A stretch of 48,518 nucleotides of DNA, from NCBI GenBank assembly GCA_021846025.1, contig JAJZDV010000006.1:1-48518 (forward strand), given 5' to 3'. The notes under the pieces were generated by a model. The model saw only the letters and a list, made by a program, of their open reading frames with translations, was not told where the DNA came from and did not search any database. Below, one piece after another: positions 20,012 through 29,061 of the stretch (positions are counted from its first letter, which is position 1; each line of letters begins with the position of its first letter). The stretch comes from Pseudomonadota bacterium (GTDB lineage: Bacteria > Pseudomonadota > Gammaproteobacteria > Burkholderiales > Burkholderiaceae_C). The translations under genes were made by a program, and so were the position numbers.

Positions 20012-20656
20012 ATGCACGTCTTGCCCCGCCTCGCCCTGGCCGCCGCGACCGCGTTGACCCTGAGCGCTCCCACCTGGGCCGCTCCGCCCCAAGCCACTCA
20101 GGCCTACGCCCGACAGCACGCCAGCCCGGCAGGCAGCTACCGGGTCGACCCTGACCACTCCGGCCTGCAGTTCACCATCGGCCATGCCGGCATCGGGCTG
20201 TTCACCGGCGTGTTCAAGAAGGTTACCGGCAGCTACACCTTCGACCCGAAGAACCCCAAGGCCGACAAGGCCGATATCACCGTTCCGGTGGACAGTCTCG
20301 ACACCTTTTTCCCGATGCGTGACGACGACCTCAAAGGCACCGCCTTTTTCGATGCCAAGGCGAACCCCGACATCCATTTCGTCAGCACCAGGTACGTGCC
20401 CCAAAGCCAGGATCGCGGCCTGCTCTATGGCGACATGACCCTGCGCGGCGTGACCAAGCCCGTGGTGTTTCATGTTCAGCTCGAGGGCGCGGGCAAGGTG
20501 CCTTATCTGCCCAAGCCCTGGGGCGGATACCTCACCGGTTTCGTCGCCAAAGCCACCATCGATCGCCTGGACTTCGGCATGAGCGCCTACCCCAGCGGCC
20601 TGAGCCACAAGGTGCAGGTGAGGGTGGAGATCGAAGGGGTGCAGACGTCATCCTGA
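20012..20656 (+). CDS. YceI-family periplasmic protein (second copy)
   Basis: 214 residues from ATG 20012, with AAAGGAG 8 nt upstream. Signal peptide LALAAATALTLSAPTWA-A, then a canonical YceI barrel: YRVDPDHSGLQFTIGHAGIGLFTGVFKKVTG, ADITVPVDSLDT, MRDDDLKGTAFFDAKANPDIHFVST and TLRGVTKPVVFHV. The final KVQVRVEIEG strand closes the barrel. It probably works with the upstream b561 as a secreted isoprenoid or quinone-binding partner. It is the last gene of the MarR operon and converges on exbD. Confidence 0.9.
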   Translation: MHVLPRLALAAATALTLSAPTWAAPPQATQAYARQHASPAGSYRVDPDHSGLQFTIGHAGIGLFTGVFKKVTGSYTFDPKNPKADKADITVPVDSLDTFFPMRDDDLKGTAFFDAKANPDIHFVSTRYVPQSQDRGLLYGDMTLRGVTKPVVFHVQLEGAGKVPYLPKPWGGYLTGFVAKATIDRLDFGMSAYPSGLSHKVQVRVEIEGVQTSS

Positions 20657-20732
20657 TCCGCGCCGGACGCAGCCTGACAGCCATGCAGCTCGCCCGGCTG
20701 GCTGGGCTGCGGCAGGCTTGGGTGGCTGGTGC

Positions 20733-21170
20733 CTACTGTGCCGCGGCGGAGGCGGCCGCCGCGGGCTGGGTGATGAGGCCGATGCGGTCGAGCCCTGCGC
20801 GCTGGGCGGCAGCCATGACCTGCGCCACGTCGCCATAGGGTGCCGCGGCGTCGGCTCGAATGCGCAGTTCGGTATCGGCTCGGGCTTTGGCGGCGGCGGC
20901 AAACCGGCCCGTGAGCGCCACCAGCGTGGTGGGCTGATCGCCGAGGTAAAGCTTGCCGTCTTTCTGGATGGAGACCGACAGGCTCTTCGGGGCTTGCTGC
21001 GCAGCGGCGGTGTCGACCTTGGGCAGATCGAGCGCGATGCGGCCCGCCAGCAGCGGGGCGGTGATGATGAAAATCACCAGCAGCACCAGCATGACGTCGA
21101 TCAGCGGCGTCATGTTGATGTCGCTCATCGGGGCGTCATCCACGCCACGATCGAAACGGCCGAAGCTCAT
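20733..21170 (-). CDS. exbD: ExbD/TolR-family biopolymer transport protein
   Basis: 145 residues with one N-terminal membrane span. SDINMTPLIDVMLVLLVIFIITAPLL contains the family aspartate that carries protons, followed by a periplasmic domain ending IGLITQPAAAA. It is the second gene after exbB (85 bp apart). Together they form a proton-driven motor energising TonB or Tol at the envelope. No tonB or tolA is next to it, so ExbD versus TolR cannot be decided from context. Confidence 0.88.
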   Translation of the reverse strand: MSFGRFDRGVDDAPMSDINMTPLIDVMLVLLVIFIITAPLLAGRIALDLPKVDTAAAQQAPKSLSVSIQKDGKLYLGDQPTTLVALTGRFAAAAKARADTELRIRADAAAPYGDVAQVMAAAQRAGLDRIGLITQPAAAASAAAQ

Positions 21171-21255
21171 GGCCTTGTCTCGGGCATCGCGCGCCGCAGC
21201 GCCGGGCGTGTGGGTCTACGCGACGGCGCTTGCCGCGGGGCTTCGGCGCCGCGCA

Positions 21256-21960
21256 TCATGCCGAGCCGCTGGCATGGCGCTGCGCAGACTCGCCGCTGAG
21301 CAGGTGCTGCAGGTCGAGGGCATAGCCTTCAAGCTCGGCGTCCAGCGCACGGGCGCGTTTGCCCAGGGCGTTGTAGGCCAGCACGGCGGGAATGGCCACG
21401 GCCAGGCCCGCGGCGGTCATGATGAGGGTCTCTCCCACCGGGCCGGCCACTTTGCCGATGCTCACCTGCTGCGTGGCAGCGATGGTGGTGAGCGCGTGGT
21501 AGATGCCCCAGACGGTGCCGAACAGGCCGACGAAGGGCGCGGTGCTGCCGACGCTGGCCAGCAAGACATGGCCGGCGTGAATCTGGCGGCTGGCAGCGTT
21601 GAGGGCGGTACGCAACTCGCGGCGCACGCGGTCGGGGTGCGACTGCCAGTTGGGTGCGGGCGCCTCGCCGGCCGTGTCTGCGAGGTTCGCCGCCGGGTTG
21701 CCCAACCTGGCGGCAACATCGGCCAGTTGGACCGTGAGGCCCTGCGGGTCGACCGCGAGCACAGCGGCGAGGGCATCCTGCCGATGCGGCGCGGCCCAGA
21801 ACGCGGCAATCGCGCGGGGCACGCGGCGCGCGGCGGCGGCCAGCATGGTCGACTTCCACACAATGACGAACCAGCTCGCCACCGACATCGCCAGCAGCAG
21901 CGATGCCACGGTGCGAATCAACGTGTCGCCTTCTTGCCAGAATGCCGCGAGACCGCCCAT
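21256..21960 (-). CDS. exbB: ExbB/TolQ-family proton channel protein
   Basis: 234 residues from ATG 21960, preceded by AGGAAGGG. Span 1 is IRTVASLLLAMSVASWFVIVW; a cytoplasmic loop follows; spans 2-3 include HVLLASVGSTAPFVGLFGTVWGIYHAL and GPVGETLIMTAAGLAVAIPAVLAYNAL, the classic MotA/TolQ/ExbB proton-channel block. It forms the pentameric scaffold around ExbD. The start is 25 bp from the dapB stop, so dapB-exbB-exbD may be one transcript. Confidence 0.9.
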   Translation of the reverse strand: MGGLAAFWQEGDTLIRTVASLLLAMSVASWFVIVWKSTMLAAAARRVPRAIAAFWAAPHRQDALAAVLAVDPQGLTVQLADVAARLGNPAANLADTAGEAPAPNWQSHPDRVRRELRTALNAASRQIHAGHVLLASVGSTAPFVGLFGTVWGIYHALTTIAATQQVSIGKVAGPVGETLIMTAAGLAVAIPAVLAYNALGKRARALDAELEGYALDLQHLLSGESAQRHASGSA

Positions 21961-21985
21961 CGTGCCCTTCCTCGGGTCGGTTGTT

Positions 21986-22813
21986 TCAGCCACCGAAGCC
22001 GAGCACGGCCTGCATGTCGTACAGGCCGCTGCTCTTGCCGGCAAGGAAGCGCACGGCGCGCAGACTGCCGGCGGCGTAGGTGGAGCGGCTGCTCGACTTG
22101 TGGGTGATTTCGATCCGCTCGCCGCTGCCGGCAAACAGCACGGTGTGGTCGCCGACGATGTCGCCACCGCGAATGACCGAGAAGCCGATGCTGCCGGGCT
22201 TGCGCTCGCCGGTATGGCCATGACGCGCCCAGACGGCGTCGCGTTCCGGATCGCGCCCGGCGGCCCGCGCCACGACCTCACCCATGTTCAGCGCGGTGCC
22301 CGAAGGTGCGTCCACTTTGTGGCGGTGGTGCGCTTCGATGATTTCGATGTCGTACCCCTCTGCCAGCGCACGCCCGGCCTGCTCCAGCAGCTTGAGCACG
22401 ACGTTGACGCCGATGCTCATGTTGGGCGCCATGACGATCGGCAGATCGGCCGACGCCGCGCGAATGCGCGCCAGCCCGGCCGCGTCGAACCCGGTCGTGC
22501 CGATGACCATGGCCACCTGGTGTTGCAGGCAGGCTTCGAGGTGGGTGAGGGTGGCGTGCGGCCGGGTGAAGTCGATCAGCACCTGCGCACCGCGCAGACC
22601 GACCGCCAGATCGGCACTGACGCTCACCCCCGTCGTCAAGCCCAGCGCGGCGCCGGCGTCCTGCCCCAGCATGGGCGCATCGGCGCGATCCAGCGCACCC
22701 ACGAGTTGGCAATCCGGTGCGGCCGCAATCGCCTCGACCAGCGTGCGACCCATGCGGCCGCTGCTGCCGGCAATGGCGATGCGGTAACGGCTTGGAGGCG
22801 ATTGTGCAGTCAT
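21986..22813 (-). CDS. dapB: 4-hydroxy-tetrahydrodipicolinate reductase
   Basis: Lysine/diaminopimelate biosynthesis enzyme, 275 residues from ATG 22813. The nucleotide motif is [30 protein letters not shown] and [12 protein letters not shown] follow, and [23 protein letters not shown] carries the catalytic histidine-lysine pair. An in-frame ATG at 22861 would add 16 Pro/Arg-rich residues and is less likely. The neighbour order bamE-dapB beside fur is common in betaproteobacteria. Confidence 0.94.
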   Translation of the reverse strand: MTAQSPPSRYRIAIAGSSGRMGRTLVEAIAAAPDCQLVGALDRADAPMLGQDAGAALGLTTGVSVSADLAVGLRGAQVLIDFTRPHATLTHLEACLQHQVAMVIGTTGFDAAGLARIRAASADLPIVMAPNMSIGVNVVLKLLEQAGRALAEGYDIEIIEAHHRHKVDAPSGTALNMGEVVARAAGRDPERDAVWARHGHTGERKPGSIGFSVIRGGDIVGDHTVLFAGSGERIEITHKSSSRSTYAAGSLRAVRFLAGKSSGLYDMQAVLGFGG

Positions 22814-22953
22814 GCCGGGGTCATGCGGAGCGTCGGTGCGACGGTTGGGGTTGGGTGGCATCTGGAGACGCGTCGCTCGGGTGTGCTCGAACCGCAGGAG
22901 TGGCGCACCACACCCGTCCGGCAGCGTACGCCAAGCGTGCCATCGACCGGGCC

Positions 22954-23628
22954 TTACTGCGCGCTGCTCGTCGCCGATGCCGGAGTTGCCGGGCCTGCCT
23001 GCGTTTCTGACGAGGCCGACGGCGCCAAGGCTTCGAGCTTGCTGATTTCTGCCGCAGGCGCGACCACCTGCAACGGGTCTTGCGCGCTGGACGCCGAGGC
23101 CACGGGATGCCGCTGCGCCAGCTCTTTCTGCGCTGCAGCGATTTCCGCCTGCAACTGCGCCTCGGTCAGGCCCTGGGGTTTGCTGCCGCTGGAACGCAAG
23201 GCGTTGATCTGGGCCACGAACTGGTTTTCCGACGGCAGTGGATCGCCGTCGGCGCGGATCATCTTGCCCTCCTGGTCGAAGAACACGGTGTAACGGCGCA
23301 CGATCGGGGCTTGATAGCCCTGGCGCAGACTGAACACATACTCCCAGCGGTCGGCATGGAAAATATCCTGCAGCAGCGGGGTTCCCAGGATGGCGCGCAC
23401 TTCATCTTTGCTCATGCCAGGCTTGAGCTCTTCGGCCATCTCCTTGGACACGAAGTTGCCCTGGATGACGTCGATGCGATAAGGCTTGAAAATCGAGGTG
23501 AGGTCGTGCTGCTGGGTCAGGTTGCTGCAGGCACCCAAACCGAGAGCTGCGGGCAGGATCACGGCCAGAAAACCCAAACGCAGGGCAGACGAGGCGTGAT
23601 GCGCAAGACGGGTACGCGGGACGTGCAT
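22954..23628 (-). CDS. bamE: Outer membrane assembly lipoprotein BamE
   Basis: 224 residues. The signal peptide ends in the lipobox LGAC (about residue 34), and the SmpA/OmlA domain follows: [23 protein letters not shown]-type, then [27 protein letters not shown] and [13 protein letters not shown]. BamE is a subunit of the beta-barrel assembly machine. The protein is longer than E. coli BamE (113), because of a C-terminal Ala/Ser/Gln-rich tail from about residue 150, typical of several Burkholderiales. It is divergent from fur, 70 bp apart. Confidence 0.92.
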   Translation of the reverse strand: MHVPRTRLAHHASSALRLGFLAVILPAALGLGACSNLTQQHDLTSIFKPYRIDVIQGNFVSKEMAEELKPGMSKDEVRAILGTPLLQDIFHADRWEYVFSLRQGYQAPIVRRYTVFFDQEGKMIRADGDPLPSENQFVAQINALRSSGSKPQGLTEAQLQAEIAAAQKELAQRHPVASASSAQDPLQVVAPAAEISKLEALAPSASSETQAGPATPASATSSAQ

Positions 23629-23661
23629 CAGGGATTCGGCGGGTGGTTCCCGCCCCGGGGG

Positions 23662-23677
23662 TGAACTATGATGTTCA
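23662..23677. promoter_or_regulatory. Dyad in the bamE-fur intergenic region
   Basis: TGAAC-TATGAT-GTTCA is a perfect 5-bp inverted repeat between the divergent bamE and fur starts. Its centre TATGAT matches a -10 hexamer in five of six positions, so a fur transcript would begin about 20 nt before its ATG. It does not resemble a standard Fur box closely. It may be a regulator site or simply a promoter. Confidence 0.35.
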
Positions 23678-23698
23678 TTCTAAACACCCCTCATCGTC

Positions 23699-24172
23699 AT
23701 GCCGCCTTCCAACGCTCAAGGTCTGCGCAGCACGGGGCTGAAGGTCACACAGCCCCGTTTGAAAATTCTGGAAATCTTCCAGAAAAGTGTCTTGCGCCAC
23801 ATGACCGCTGAAGACGTCTACCGCGAATTGCTGAACGACCATTCGCGCGACATCGGCCTGGCCACGGTCTACCGCGTGCTGACGCAGTTCGAACAGGCCG
23901 GCATTTTGTCGCGCACCCATTTCGAGTCGGGCAAGGCCATTTTCGAGATCAACGAAGGCAAGCACCACGACCATCTGCTGTGCCTGGATTGCGGTCGTGT
24001 GGAAGAGTTCGTCGACGCCGAGATCGAGCGGCGGCAAAAAAAAATTGCGACCGAACATGGCTTCGTGCTGCAGGAACATTCCCTGGCGCTGTACGCCAGT
24101 TGCAAGCGCGAGCGTTGCCCGCATCGCCCCGCCGAGCCTCGCGTCTTCCTGGGCGAGCGGGACGCTCACTGA
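23699..24172 (+). CDS. fur: Ferric uptake regulator Fur
   Basis: 157 residues. The winged-helix DNA-binding domain ([49 protein letters not shown]) is followed by the dimer domain with [19 protein letters not shown], which holds the regulatory metal histidines and a CxxC. A second Cys pair is in CKRERCPH. This is a Fur protein proper, not Zur or PerR, judged by the [11 protein letters not shown] form and its place beside bamE. It faces hprK convergently. Confidence 0.94.
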   Translation: MPPSNAQGLRSTGLKVTQPRLKILEIFQKSVLRHMTAEDVYRELLNDHSRDIGLATVYRVLTQFEQAGILSRTHFESGKAIFEINEGKHHDHLLCLDCGRVEEFVDAEIERRQKKIATEHGFVLQEHSLALYASCKRERCPHRPAEPRVFLGERDAH

Positions 24173-24214
24173 ACACCCCGACGCACGGCAGGCCACGAGC
24201 CGTCAGAGCCGGGG

Positions 24215-24234
24215 GCAGCCCGTCAACGGGCTGC
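24215..24234. terminator. Hairpin between fur and hprK
   Basis: GCAGCCCG (24215-24222) pairs with CGGGCTGC (24227-24234) around the loop TCAA, a perfect 8-bp stem lying directly before the hprK stop codon (minus strand) and 43 bp after the fur stop. There is no T run on either side, so it may act as a bidirectional transcript end or 3' stabiliser. Confidence 0.5.
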
Positions 24235-24235
24235 G

Positions 24236-25225
24236 TCAATCGTCGCTGTTTTCCAGCATGGCCACGCGCTGGCGATCCTGGAATTCCTTGAAGGTGTCGA
24301 TGCCGCGCAACTGCAGGATGGTGTTGCGTACCGCGGCCTCCACCAGCACCGCGAGGTTGCGCCCGGCCTCGACCGGAATGAGCACCTTGCGGATGGCCAC
24401 GCCCAGCACGTCCTGCCGCACATAGCCGGTGGGCAGACGCTCGAAATCCTGGTCCTGGGTATCGCGCCTCACCAAATGCACGATCAGCCGCAGGCGCAGC
24501 TTGCGTCGCACCGCGGTCTCGCCAAAGATGGTCTTGATGTCCAGAATGCCGATCCCGCGCACCTCCAGCAGGTTCTGCAGCAATTTGGGGCAATGACCTT
24601 CGATGGCGGTCTGCGACACACGCAGCAGTTCCACGCAATCGTCGGCCACCAGGCCATGCCCGCGCGACACCAGTTCCAGCCCCAGTTCGCTCTTGCCCAG
24701 ACCGGATTCGCCGGTGATGAGCACGCCCAGGCCCAGGATGTCCATGAACACGCCGTGCAGCGTGGTGCGGTTGGCGAACAGCTTCGAGAGGTAGGCACGC
24801 AGGACGTCGATGACGAAAGCTGCCGGCTCGGCGGTGGTGAACAGGGGAATGCGGGCTTGCTCGCAGGCGTCGATGAGCGTGTCGGGAGGTTTGGCGCCGT
24901 CGGCCATCACCAGGGCCGGCGGCTCCAGCCCGACCACGCGGCGGATGCGGCGGGCGCTGTCGGCCTCGTCGGCATGCACCAAGTAATGCACCTCGCGCCA
25001 GCCAAGAATTTGCACCCGGTAAGGGTGGATGTAGTTGAGATACCCGACCAGATCGGCGCCGGAACTGGCGCCTTCCACGGCGGCGTCGTCGAAACGGCGC
25101 TCGGGGTTGCTCTGCCCGGCCAGCCATTGCCATTTCAGCAACGACGCGTTGGCCTCGAACAGGCTGTCAGCAGAAAGGGTTGCGGCTTTCAAGTGGCGAC
25201 GGGAGAAAACCGGCACGACGACCAC
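24236..25225 (-). CDS. hprK: HPr kinase/phosphorylase
   Basis: 329 residues. The Walker A loop GESGLGKS (172-179) follows the [14 protein letters not shown] strand, with the [13 protein letters not shown] and [17 protein letters not shown] signatures of HprK/P and a C-terminal [19 protein letters not shown]. In proteobacteria lacking sugar PTS permeases it phosphorylates HPr of the PTS-Ntr system, next to ptsN as here. The start is uncertain: GTG 25225 is the longest frame and no ATG is available near the expected N-terminus ([15 protein letters not shown]). About 100 bp separate it from ptsN. Confidence 0.92.
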   Translation of the reverse strand: MVVVPVFSRRHLKAATLSADSLFEANASLLKWQWLAGQSNPERRFDDAAVEGASSGADLVGYLNYIHPYRVQILGWREVHYLVHADEADSARRIRRVVGLEPPALVMADGAKPPDTLIDACEQARIPLFTTAEPAAFVIDVLRAYLSKLFANRTTLHGVFMDILGLGVLITGESGLGKSELGLELVSRGHGLVADDCVELLRVSQTAIEGHCPKLLQNLLEVRGIGILDIKTIFGETAVRRKLRLRLIVHLVRRDTQDQDFERLPTGYVRQDVLGVAIRKVLIPVEAGRNLAVLVEAAVRNTILQLRGIDTFKEFQDRQRVAMLENSDD

Positions 25226-25324
25226 GCAGGCATGGCCTGCGCGATCCGGGTAACCGGCTGTGTCGAGCCCGACTTGGACTCTCGCCGGGCGCGGCGGCGC
25301 AGCGCGGCGCCCCAGCGGACGCGT

Positions 25325-25795
25325 TCAGGCCGCATGCTGCAGTGTCGACCAGTCGTGGACCAGGCGATGCGCCTGGATGGCGTCCGGCGCATCCAGCAGG
25401 CGTTGGCGAAAGCCGTCGTCGGACAACATTTCGGCGATGGTGGAGAGGATTTCGAGGTGTTTGGCAGACGCCGCTTCGGGCACCAGCAAGAACACCAGCA
25501 ACTGCACCGGCAGGTTGTCAGGCGCCTCGAAAGGCACCGGGGTTGCGAGGCGCAGCAGCGCGGCACTCGGCTGCTTCAGGCCCTTGATGCGACCATGCGG
25601 AATGGCCACACTTTGACCCAGCCCGGTGGAGCCCAGACGTTCGCGCGCAAACAGGTTGTCGGTGACGACGGCACGGGCCAGCCCCAGGTTGTTCTCGAAC
25701 AGCAGACCCGCGTGCTCGAACGCGCGTTTCTTGCTGCTGGCCTCCACATTCATCTGAACATGCGCCAGCGGCAAAATCTGGGCCAGTTGATTCAT
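25325..25795 (-). CDS. ptsN: PTS IIA-like nitrogen-regulatory protein PtsN
   Basis: 156-residue EIIA-Ntr protein. The phosphorylatable histidine is H67 in GLGQSVAIPHGRIKGL, and LVFLLVPEAASAKHLEILSTIAEML is the family's second signature. It ends the phosphorelay EI-Ntr to NPr/HPr to EIIA-Ntr, which regulates potassium uptake and nitrogen/carbon balance. It sits between hpf and hprK on one strand. The EI and HPr genes are not in the window. Confidence 0.94.
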   Translation of the reverse strand: MNQLAQILPLAHVQMNVEASSKKRAFEHAGLLFENNLGLARAVVTDNLFARERLGSTGLGQSVAIPHGRIKGLKQPSAALLRLATPVPFEAPDNLPVQLLVFLLVPEAASAKHLEILSTIAEMLSDDGFRQRLLDAPDAIQAHRLVHDWSTLQHAA

Positions 25796-25951
25796 GGCAT
25801 GGAGTTGGAATGCATAAAGTTGGCGAGTGTATCGGGATGTGCTGACAGGTTGTCAAGCGTGGGCCGAGGCCGAGGTTGACGCACGCTCCGACGGAAGGTT
25901 GTGCGCCGCGCGGCTGCCTTGCGAAAGCCAGGCGGCGACTCGGTTGTTGGT

Positions 25952-26284
25952 TCAGGAGGCCAGATGCTTGCTGGGCACGGCTTGATGCGCACGCATGCGA
26001 TTTTTGTGTTCCACCACCTGACGATCGAGTTTGTCGACCAGTTCATCGATGGCGGCGTACAGATCCTGATCCAGGCATTCGGCGAAGATGTTCTTGCCTT
26101 TGAGCTGCAGATTGCACTCGGCCTTCTGGCGGCGTTCCTTTTCCTTTTGCTTCTCCACAGAGAGCAGCACGTTGACACTGATCAGCTGATCGAAATGCCG
26201 CACCACACGGTCGAGCTTGGCTTCGACATAGCTGCGCAAGGCCGGTGTGACGTCCATGTGATGGCCGCTGATGGTCAGGTTCAT
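25952..26284 (-). CDS. hpf: Short ribosome hibernation promoting factor
   Basis: 110 residues from ATG 26284 with GGAGGG 4-5 nt upstream, which decides the start over the longer open frame. [27 protein letters not shown] is the S30AE domain opening and [15 protein letters not shown]...[17 protein letters not shown] the rest. At this length it is the short HPF that forms 100S dimers with RMF-like partners, without the C-terminal dimerisation domain of long HPF. It normally follows rpoN directly; here rpoN lies 15 kb away. Confidence 0.93.
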   Translation of the reverse strand: MNLTISGHHMDVTPALRSYVEAKLDRVVRHFDQLISVNVLLSVEKQKEKERRQKAECNLQLKGKNIFAECLDQDLYAAIDELVDKLDRQVVEHKNRMRAHQAVPSKHLAS

Positions 26285-26696
26285 AGATCCCTCCAGGTGA
26301 ATGATGAGCAAACGGTTGGCGGCGAAACAATGCCCTGGCTGGCTGGACGGCGACACCGATGGATCGGCCTGCCGAGCCTGCACCAACGAGGCGATTGCAG
26401 TGTGCGCCGCCCGTCGGCCAAAATCAAGGTTGGATTGCATCGCCGCGAAAGCAGCGGTGCGTCGCTTGTCGGGAATCCGGAGTCAAATTCAGCTTAAATC
26501 GCCCAACCGCATTGAATTGCGCCGGATCGCCGCAAAATCGACGGCATCATCGAGGCTGCCGAATGTCCAGGACGAGGCGGTTGGCCGTGCTTGGCGCGGC
26601 ATGGCCGTGCCGGACGGGCAGCGCTGTCTCGGCGATGCAGACCATCAACTTGAGCGCGGCACGGAATTGCCGCACCATGCGGCAACCGACACGTCC
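26285..26696. other. Intergenic region between divergent hpf and the patatin gene
   Basis: 412 bp without a convincing gene. The plus-strand frame leading into the patatin gene is open throughout, but the part before 26697 shows no family similarity. The middle (about 26480-26545) is less GC-rich than the surroundings and may hold the hpf promoter, though I see no clear -35/-10 pair. A copy of TGTCCAGGAC at 26564-26573 matches the core of the putative LitR sites near 37850-37910. Confidence 0.5.
26564..26574 (+). promoter_or_regulatory. Single TGTCCAGGACG site upstream of the patatin gene
   Basis: The 11 bases are identical to the third litR-region site at 37900-37910, and lie 123 bp before the patatin ATG. 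The flanking TTTT of the other copies is missing. If functional it would place the lipase under LitR. By chance alone, roughly a tenth of windows this size would hold an extra 10-mer match, so it is suggestive only. Confidence 0.3.
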
Positions 26697-27911
26697 ATGC
26701 ACGACGAACTCCCCCCGATCCCGCCCTCCGACCAGCCCTTGATTTTCGAGGGCGCGGCGCTGGTTCTGCCTGGCGGCGGAGCCCGCACCGCCTACCAGGC
26801 CGGCGTGCTGCAAGGGCTGGCCAGCATTCTGCAGCAGCAGGGCTGGCCGGCGCAGCGCAATCCGTTTCCGGTGGTTTGCGGCACCTCGGCGGGGGCCATC
26901 AACGCGGCGCATTACGCCAGCGGTGTGGCCACCTGGGCCGAGACACTGCATGCACTTCCGGGCATCTGGAACGGTCTGCACGCCGATCAGGTGTTTCACA
27001 CCCAGCCGCACCATTTGCTGCGCGGCGGGCTGCGCTGGCTGGGCTTGTTGTCCACTGGCTGGCTGGTGCGCCAGAGCCCGCGCGCGTTGCTGGACAACAC
27101 GCCGCTGGCCGACACGCTGGGCCGCCACATCCGGCTCGATCGGGTCGACGCCGCGGTGCAGAGCGGCGCGCTGCGGGCCTTGGCCATCACCGCCTCCAGT
27201 TATTCCACCGGCCGCCACATCACCTTCTTCCAGGGCGCCGCGGACATGCCGGGCTGGCGCCGTCCAGGCATCTGGGGGCTGGCGCAAACCATCTCCCTCG
27301 ACCACTTGCTCGCCAGCAGCGCCCTGCCTTTCGTCTTTCCAGCCATGAAGTTGTGGACCGGCGAGCAGGCGGAGTTCTGCGGCGACGGCGCCATGCGCCA
27401 GCTCGCACCGCTGGCCCCGGCGATCCGGCTGGGCGCGCGCTGCGCCCTGGCCATCGGCGTGAGCGAGCCGCGCGGCGCCACGGCCTGGATCGCCCCGGAC
27501 GGACGCGACTACCCCTCCATTGCCCAGATTGCCGGACATGTGCTGTCCACGGTGTTTCTCGACACCCTGCCGGCCGATGCGCAACTGGCCGAGCACATCA
27601 ACAGCGCCGTGCGCCGCCTGCCGCGGCAGGCGCGTGCGCTGCAGCCGTTTCGCGAATTCCCGGTGCTGCTCATCACCCCGTCCGCATCCATCAACGCCAT
27701 CGCGGCGCGGCACTGGAGCCGCATGCCACGAGGCATGCGTGTGCTCATGGGCGCCATCGGCGCGGCCGAGGCCACGGGCGCGGCGCTCGCCAGCTACCTG
27801 CTGTTCGAGCCCGGCTTCTGCACCGAGCTGACGCAACTGGGCGAGCGTGACGCGCTGGCCCAGGCCGACGTCATCCGCCGCTTCATCGACACCCAAGTTC
27901 CATCGCCCTGA
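26697..27911 (+). CDS. Patatin-like phospholipase
   Basis: 404-residue serine lipase/acyl hydrolase. LVLPGGGARTAYQAGVLQGL gives the oxyanion glycine loop, CGTSAGAIN the nucleophile elbow (S64), and EFCGDGAMRQLAPLAPA the dyad aspartate (D230). No signal peptide precedes them, so it is likely cytoplasmic or membrane-peripheral. I start at ATG 26697; upstream in-frame starts exist in unconserved sequence. It is the first gene of the segment inserted between hpf and rpoN. A role in recycling damaged membrane phospholipids is inference. Confidence 0.88.
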   Translation: MHDELPPIPPSDQPLIFEGAALVLPGGGARTAYQAGVLQGLASILQQQGWPAQRNPFPVVCGTSAGAINAAHYASGVATWAETLHALPGIWNGLHADQVFHTQPHHLLRGGLRWLGLLSTGWLVRQSPRALLDNTPLADTLGRHIRLDRVDAAVQSGALRALAITASSYSTGRHITFFQGAADMPGWRRPGIWGLAQTISLDHLLASSALPFVFPAMKLWTGEQAEFCGDGAMRQLAPLAPAIRLGARCALAIGVSEPRGATAWIAPDGRDYPSIAQIAGHVLSTVFLDTLPADAQLAEHINSAVRRLPRQARALQPFREFPVLLITPSASINAIAARHWSRMPRGMRVLMGAIGAAEATGAALASYLLFEPGFCTELTQLGERDALAQADVIRRFIDTQVPSP

Positions 27912-28011
27912 GCCCGCAAGCGCAGTGCGCGCAAGGCGGCCCGACGCGGCAAGACGCCCGGCGCAGGCTCAACGTCTTTCCCCTCCAGAACCATCGCCGC
28001 GTCCGGGGCAC

Positions 28012-28563
28012 GACATCGAGGCTGCCGTCGGCCTTGCCGGGATCGCCCCGGCGTGGGTCGATCCGGACGAGCCCGGGAGCTGGGAGCTGGCCCGGGTGGA
28101 AGAGCGTTTCGGCGTCACCGTGCCCGCCGACGCACTGGCCAGCATCGCGCTGCCGGACGACCTGAACGGCCGCATCCGCCGCCACCTGATGGGCACACAC
28201 CGCGCGGCGAGCTTTCGGATGCGGTCACGCCGCCTGAGCGCAGAGCCACTGGAGGCGCCTCATCGGATCCTGCGCGACATCGACGCGCTCGATGGCCCGA
28301 CCGCCATCCTGTTCGACAAGATCCGTGTCCTGGTGCAGGCCGCCGTGGGCTGCATCCCCATCAACCAGAACAAGATCATCCCGCTGTTGTCGGTGGCCTC
28401 TGTCGCCTTGCTGCCACCCACGCCGATGGCCCGCATCGACGGCATGCACTTCAGGTTCGTGCCCGAGCGGGACCGGAGGCTTGGCCGCCGCTTCGCCCCG
28501 GCGCCGATGTTGGTCTCGGTGGCGCTGCGGTTCTCGATTGTTCGGCGCAAGGGCTGGTTGAAA
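28012..28563 (+). pseudogene. Decayed magnesium/cobalt transporter CorA with internal deletion
   Basis: The reading frame matches CorA in two blocks. An N-terminal block (APAWVDPDEPGSWELARVEER) corresponds to the start of the cytoplasmic domain. A C-terminal block then runs LNGRIRRHLMGTHRAASF, LEAPHRILRDIDALDG, INQNKIIPLLSVASVALLPPT and VRRKGWL, covering the long helix and the first membrane segment. From memory of E. coli CorA, about 130 residues between the blocks are missing. The ion-selectivity signature GMN reads GMH (28441-28449), and the second membrane segment contains charged residues (RRLGRRFAP). No proper start codon precedes it. I call it a non-functional remnant. Confidence 0.75.
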
Positions 28564-28598
28564 TCAGCTCCTTGGGAGCGCCAGGCGCAAGCAGCGGC

Positions 28599-29057
28599 TC
28601 AATGCGCCCGCAGTCGCTTCTTCACGCCACGCAACACCGCCCCCAGCCAGGGCAGATGTTCGTACAGCTCCTCGGCCGCATCCCAGTAATCGCGGTGCAG
28701 GGTCACCCGTCCAGCGGCATCGAACTCCAGTCGGCTGGCCCCGTGGATGGTCCAATCACGCCCGCCGCGCCCCTTGCTGCGGAAATGAAAGTCCCAGGTG
28801 ACGAAGCCTTGCGCCGAGTCGCCCAAGGCCTGCAACACGACGAAGCGCGGGGCCGCCGTGGTAGCGAACATGTGGGCGAAGATGCGCTGCACCGCGTCGA
28901 GCCCCTGCACCGCGTTGAACGGGTCCTTGAAGCGCGCCCCGACTGCGTAGACGCTGCCGATTGCGGCCAGCGACTGCGGTGACAACGCCTCAAAATAGGC
29001 AACGAACCGCGCCAGCGGCGTTCGGCCGTCCATTGGCGCCAAGCGCGGCGGATCCAT
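28599..29057 (-). CDS. NTF2-like (SnoaL-type) protein
   Basis: 152 residues of the NTF2-like cone fold: LARFVAYFEALSPQSLAAIGSVYA helices, ARFKDPFNAVQGLDAVQRIFAHMF, then strands FVTWDFHFRSKGRG and WTIHGASRLEFDAAGRVTLHRDYWDAAEEL. Such proteins are often found beside the CFA-like/SDR gene set in stress clusters, and no activity is established. An alternative start is ATG 29033. It lies 4 bp after the SDR stop and is the last gene of the minus-strand cluster. The corA remnant follows. Confidence 0.75.
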   Translation of the reverse strand: MDPPRLAPMDGRTPLARFVAYFEALSPQSLAAIGSVYAVGARFKDPFNAVQGLDAVQRIFAHMFATTAAPRFVVLQALGDSAQGFVTWDFHFRSKGRGGRDWTIHGASRLEFDAAGRVTLHRDYWDAAEELYEHLPWLGAVLRGVKKRLRAH

Positions 29058-29061
29058 CGGC

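Noticed and set aside
26301-26696. Longer patatin protein starting at 26301
   Set aside because: The 132 extra residues are Arg/Ala-rich, show no family similarity and overlap the hpf control region.
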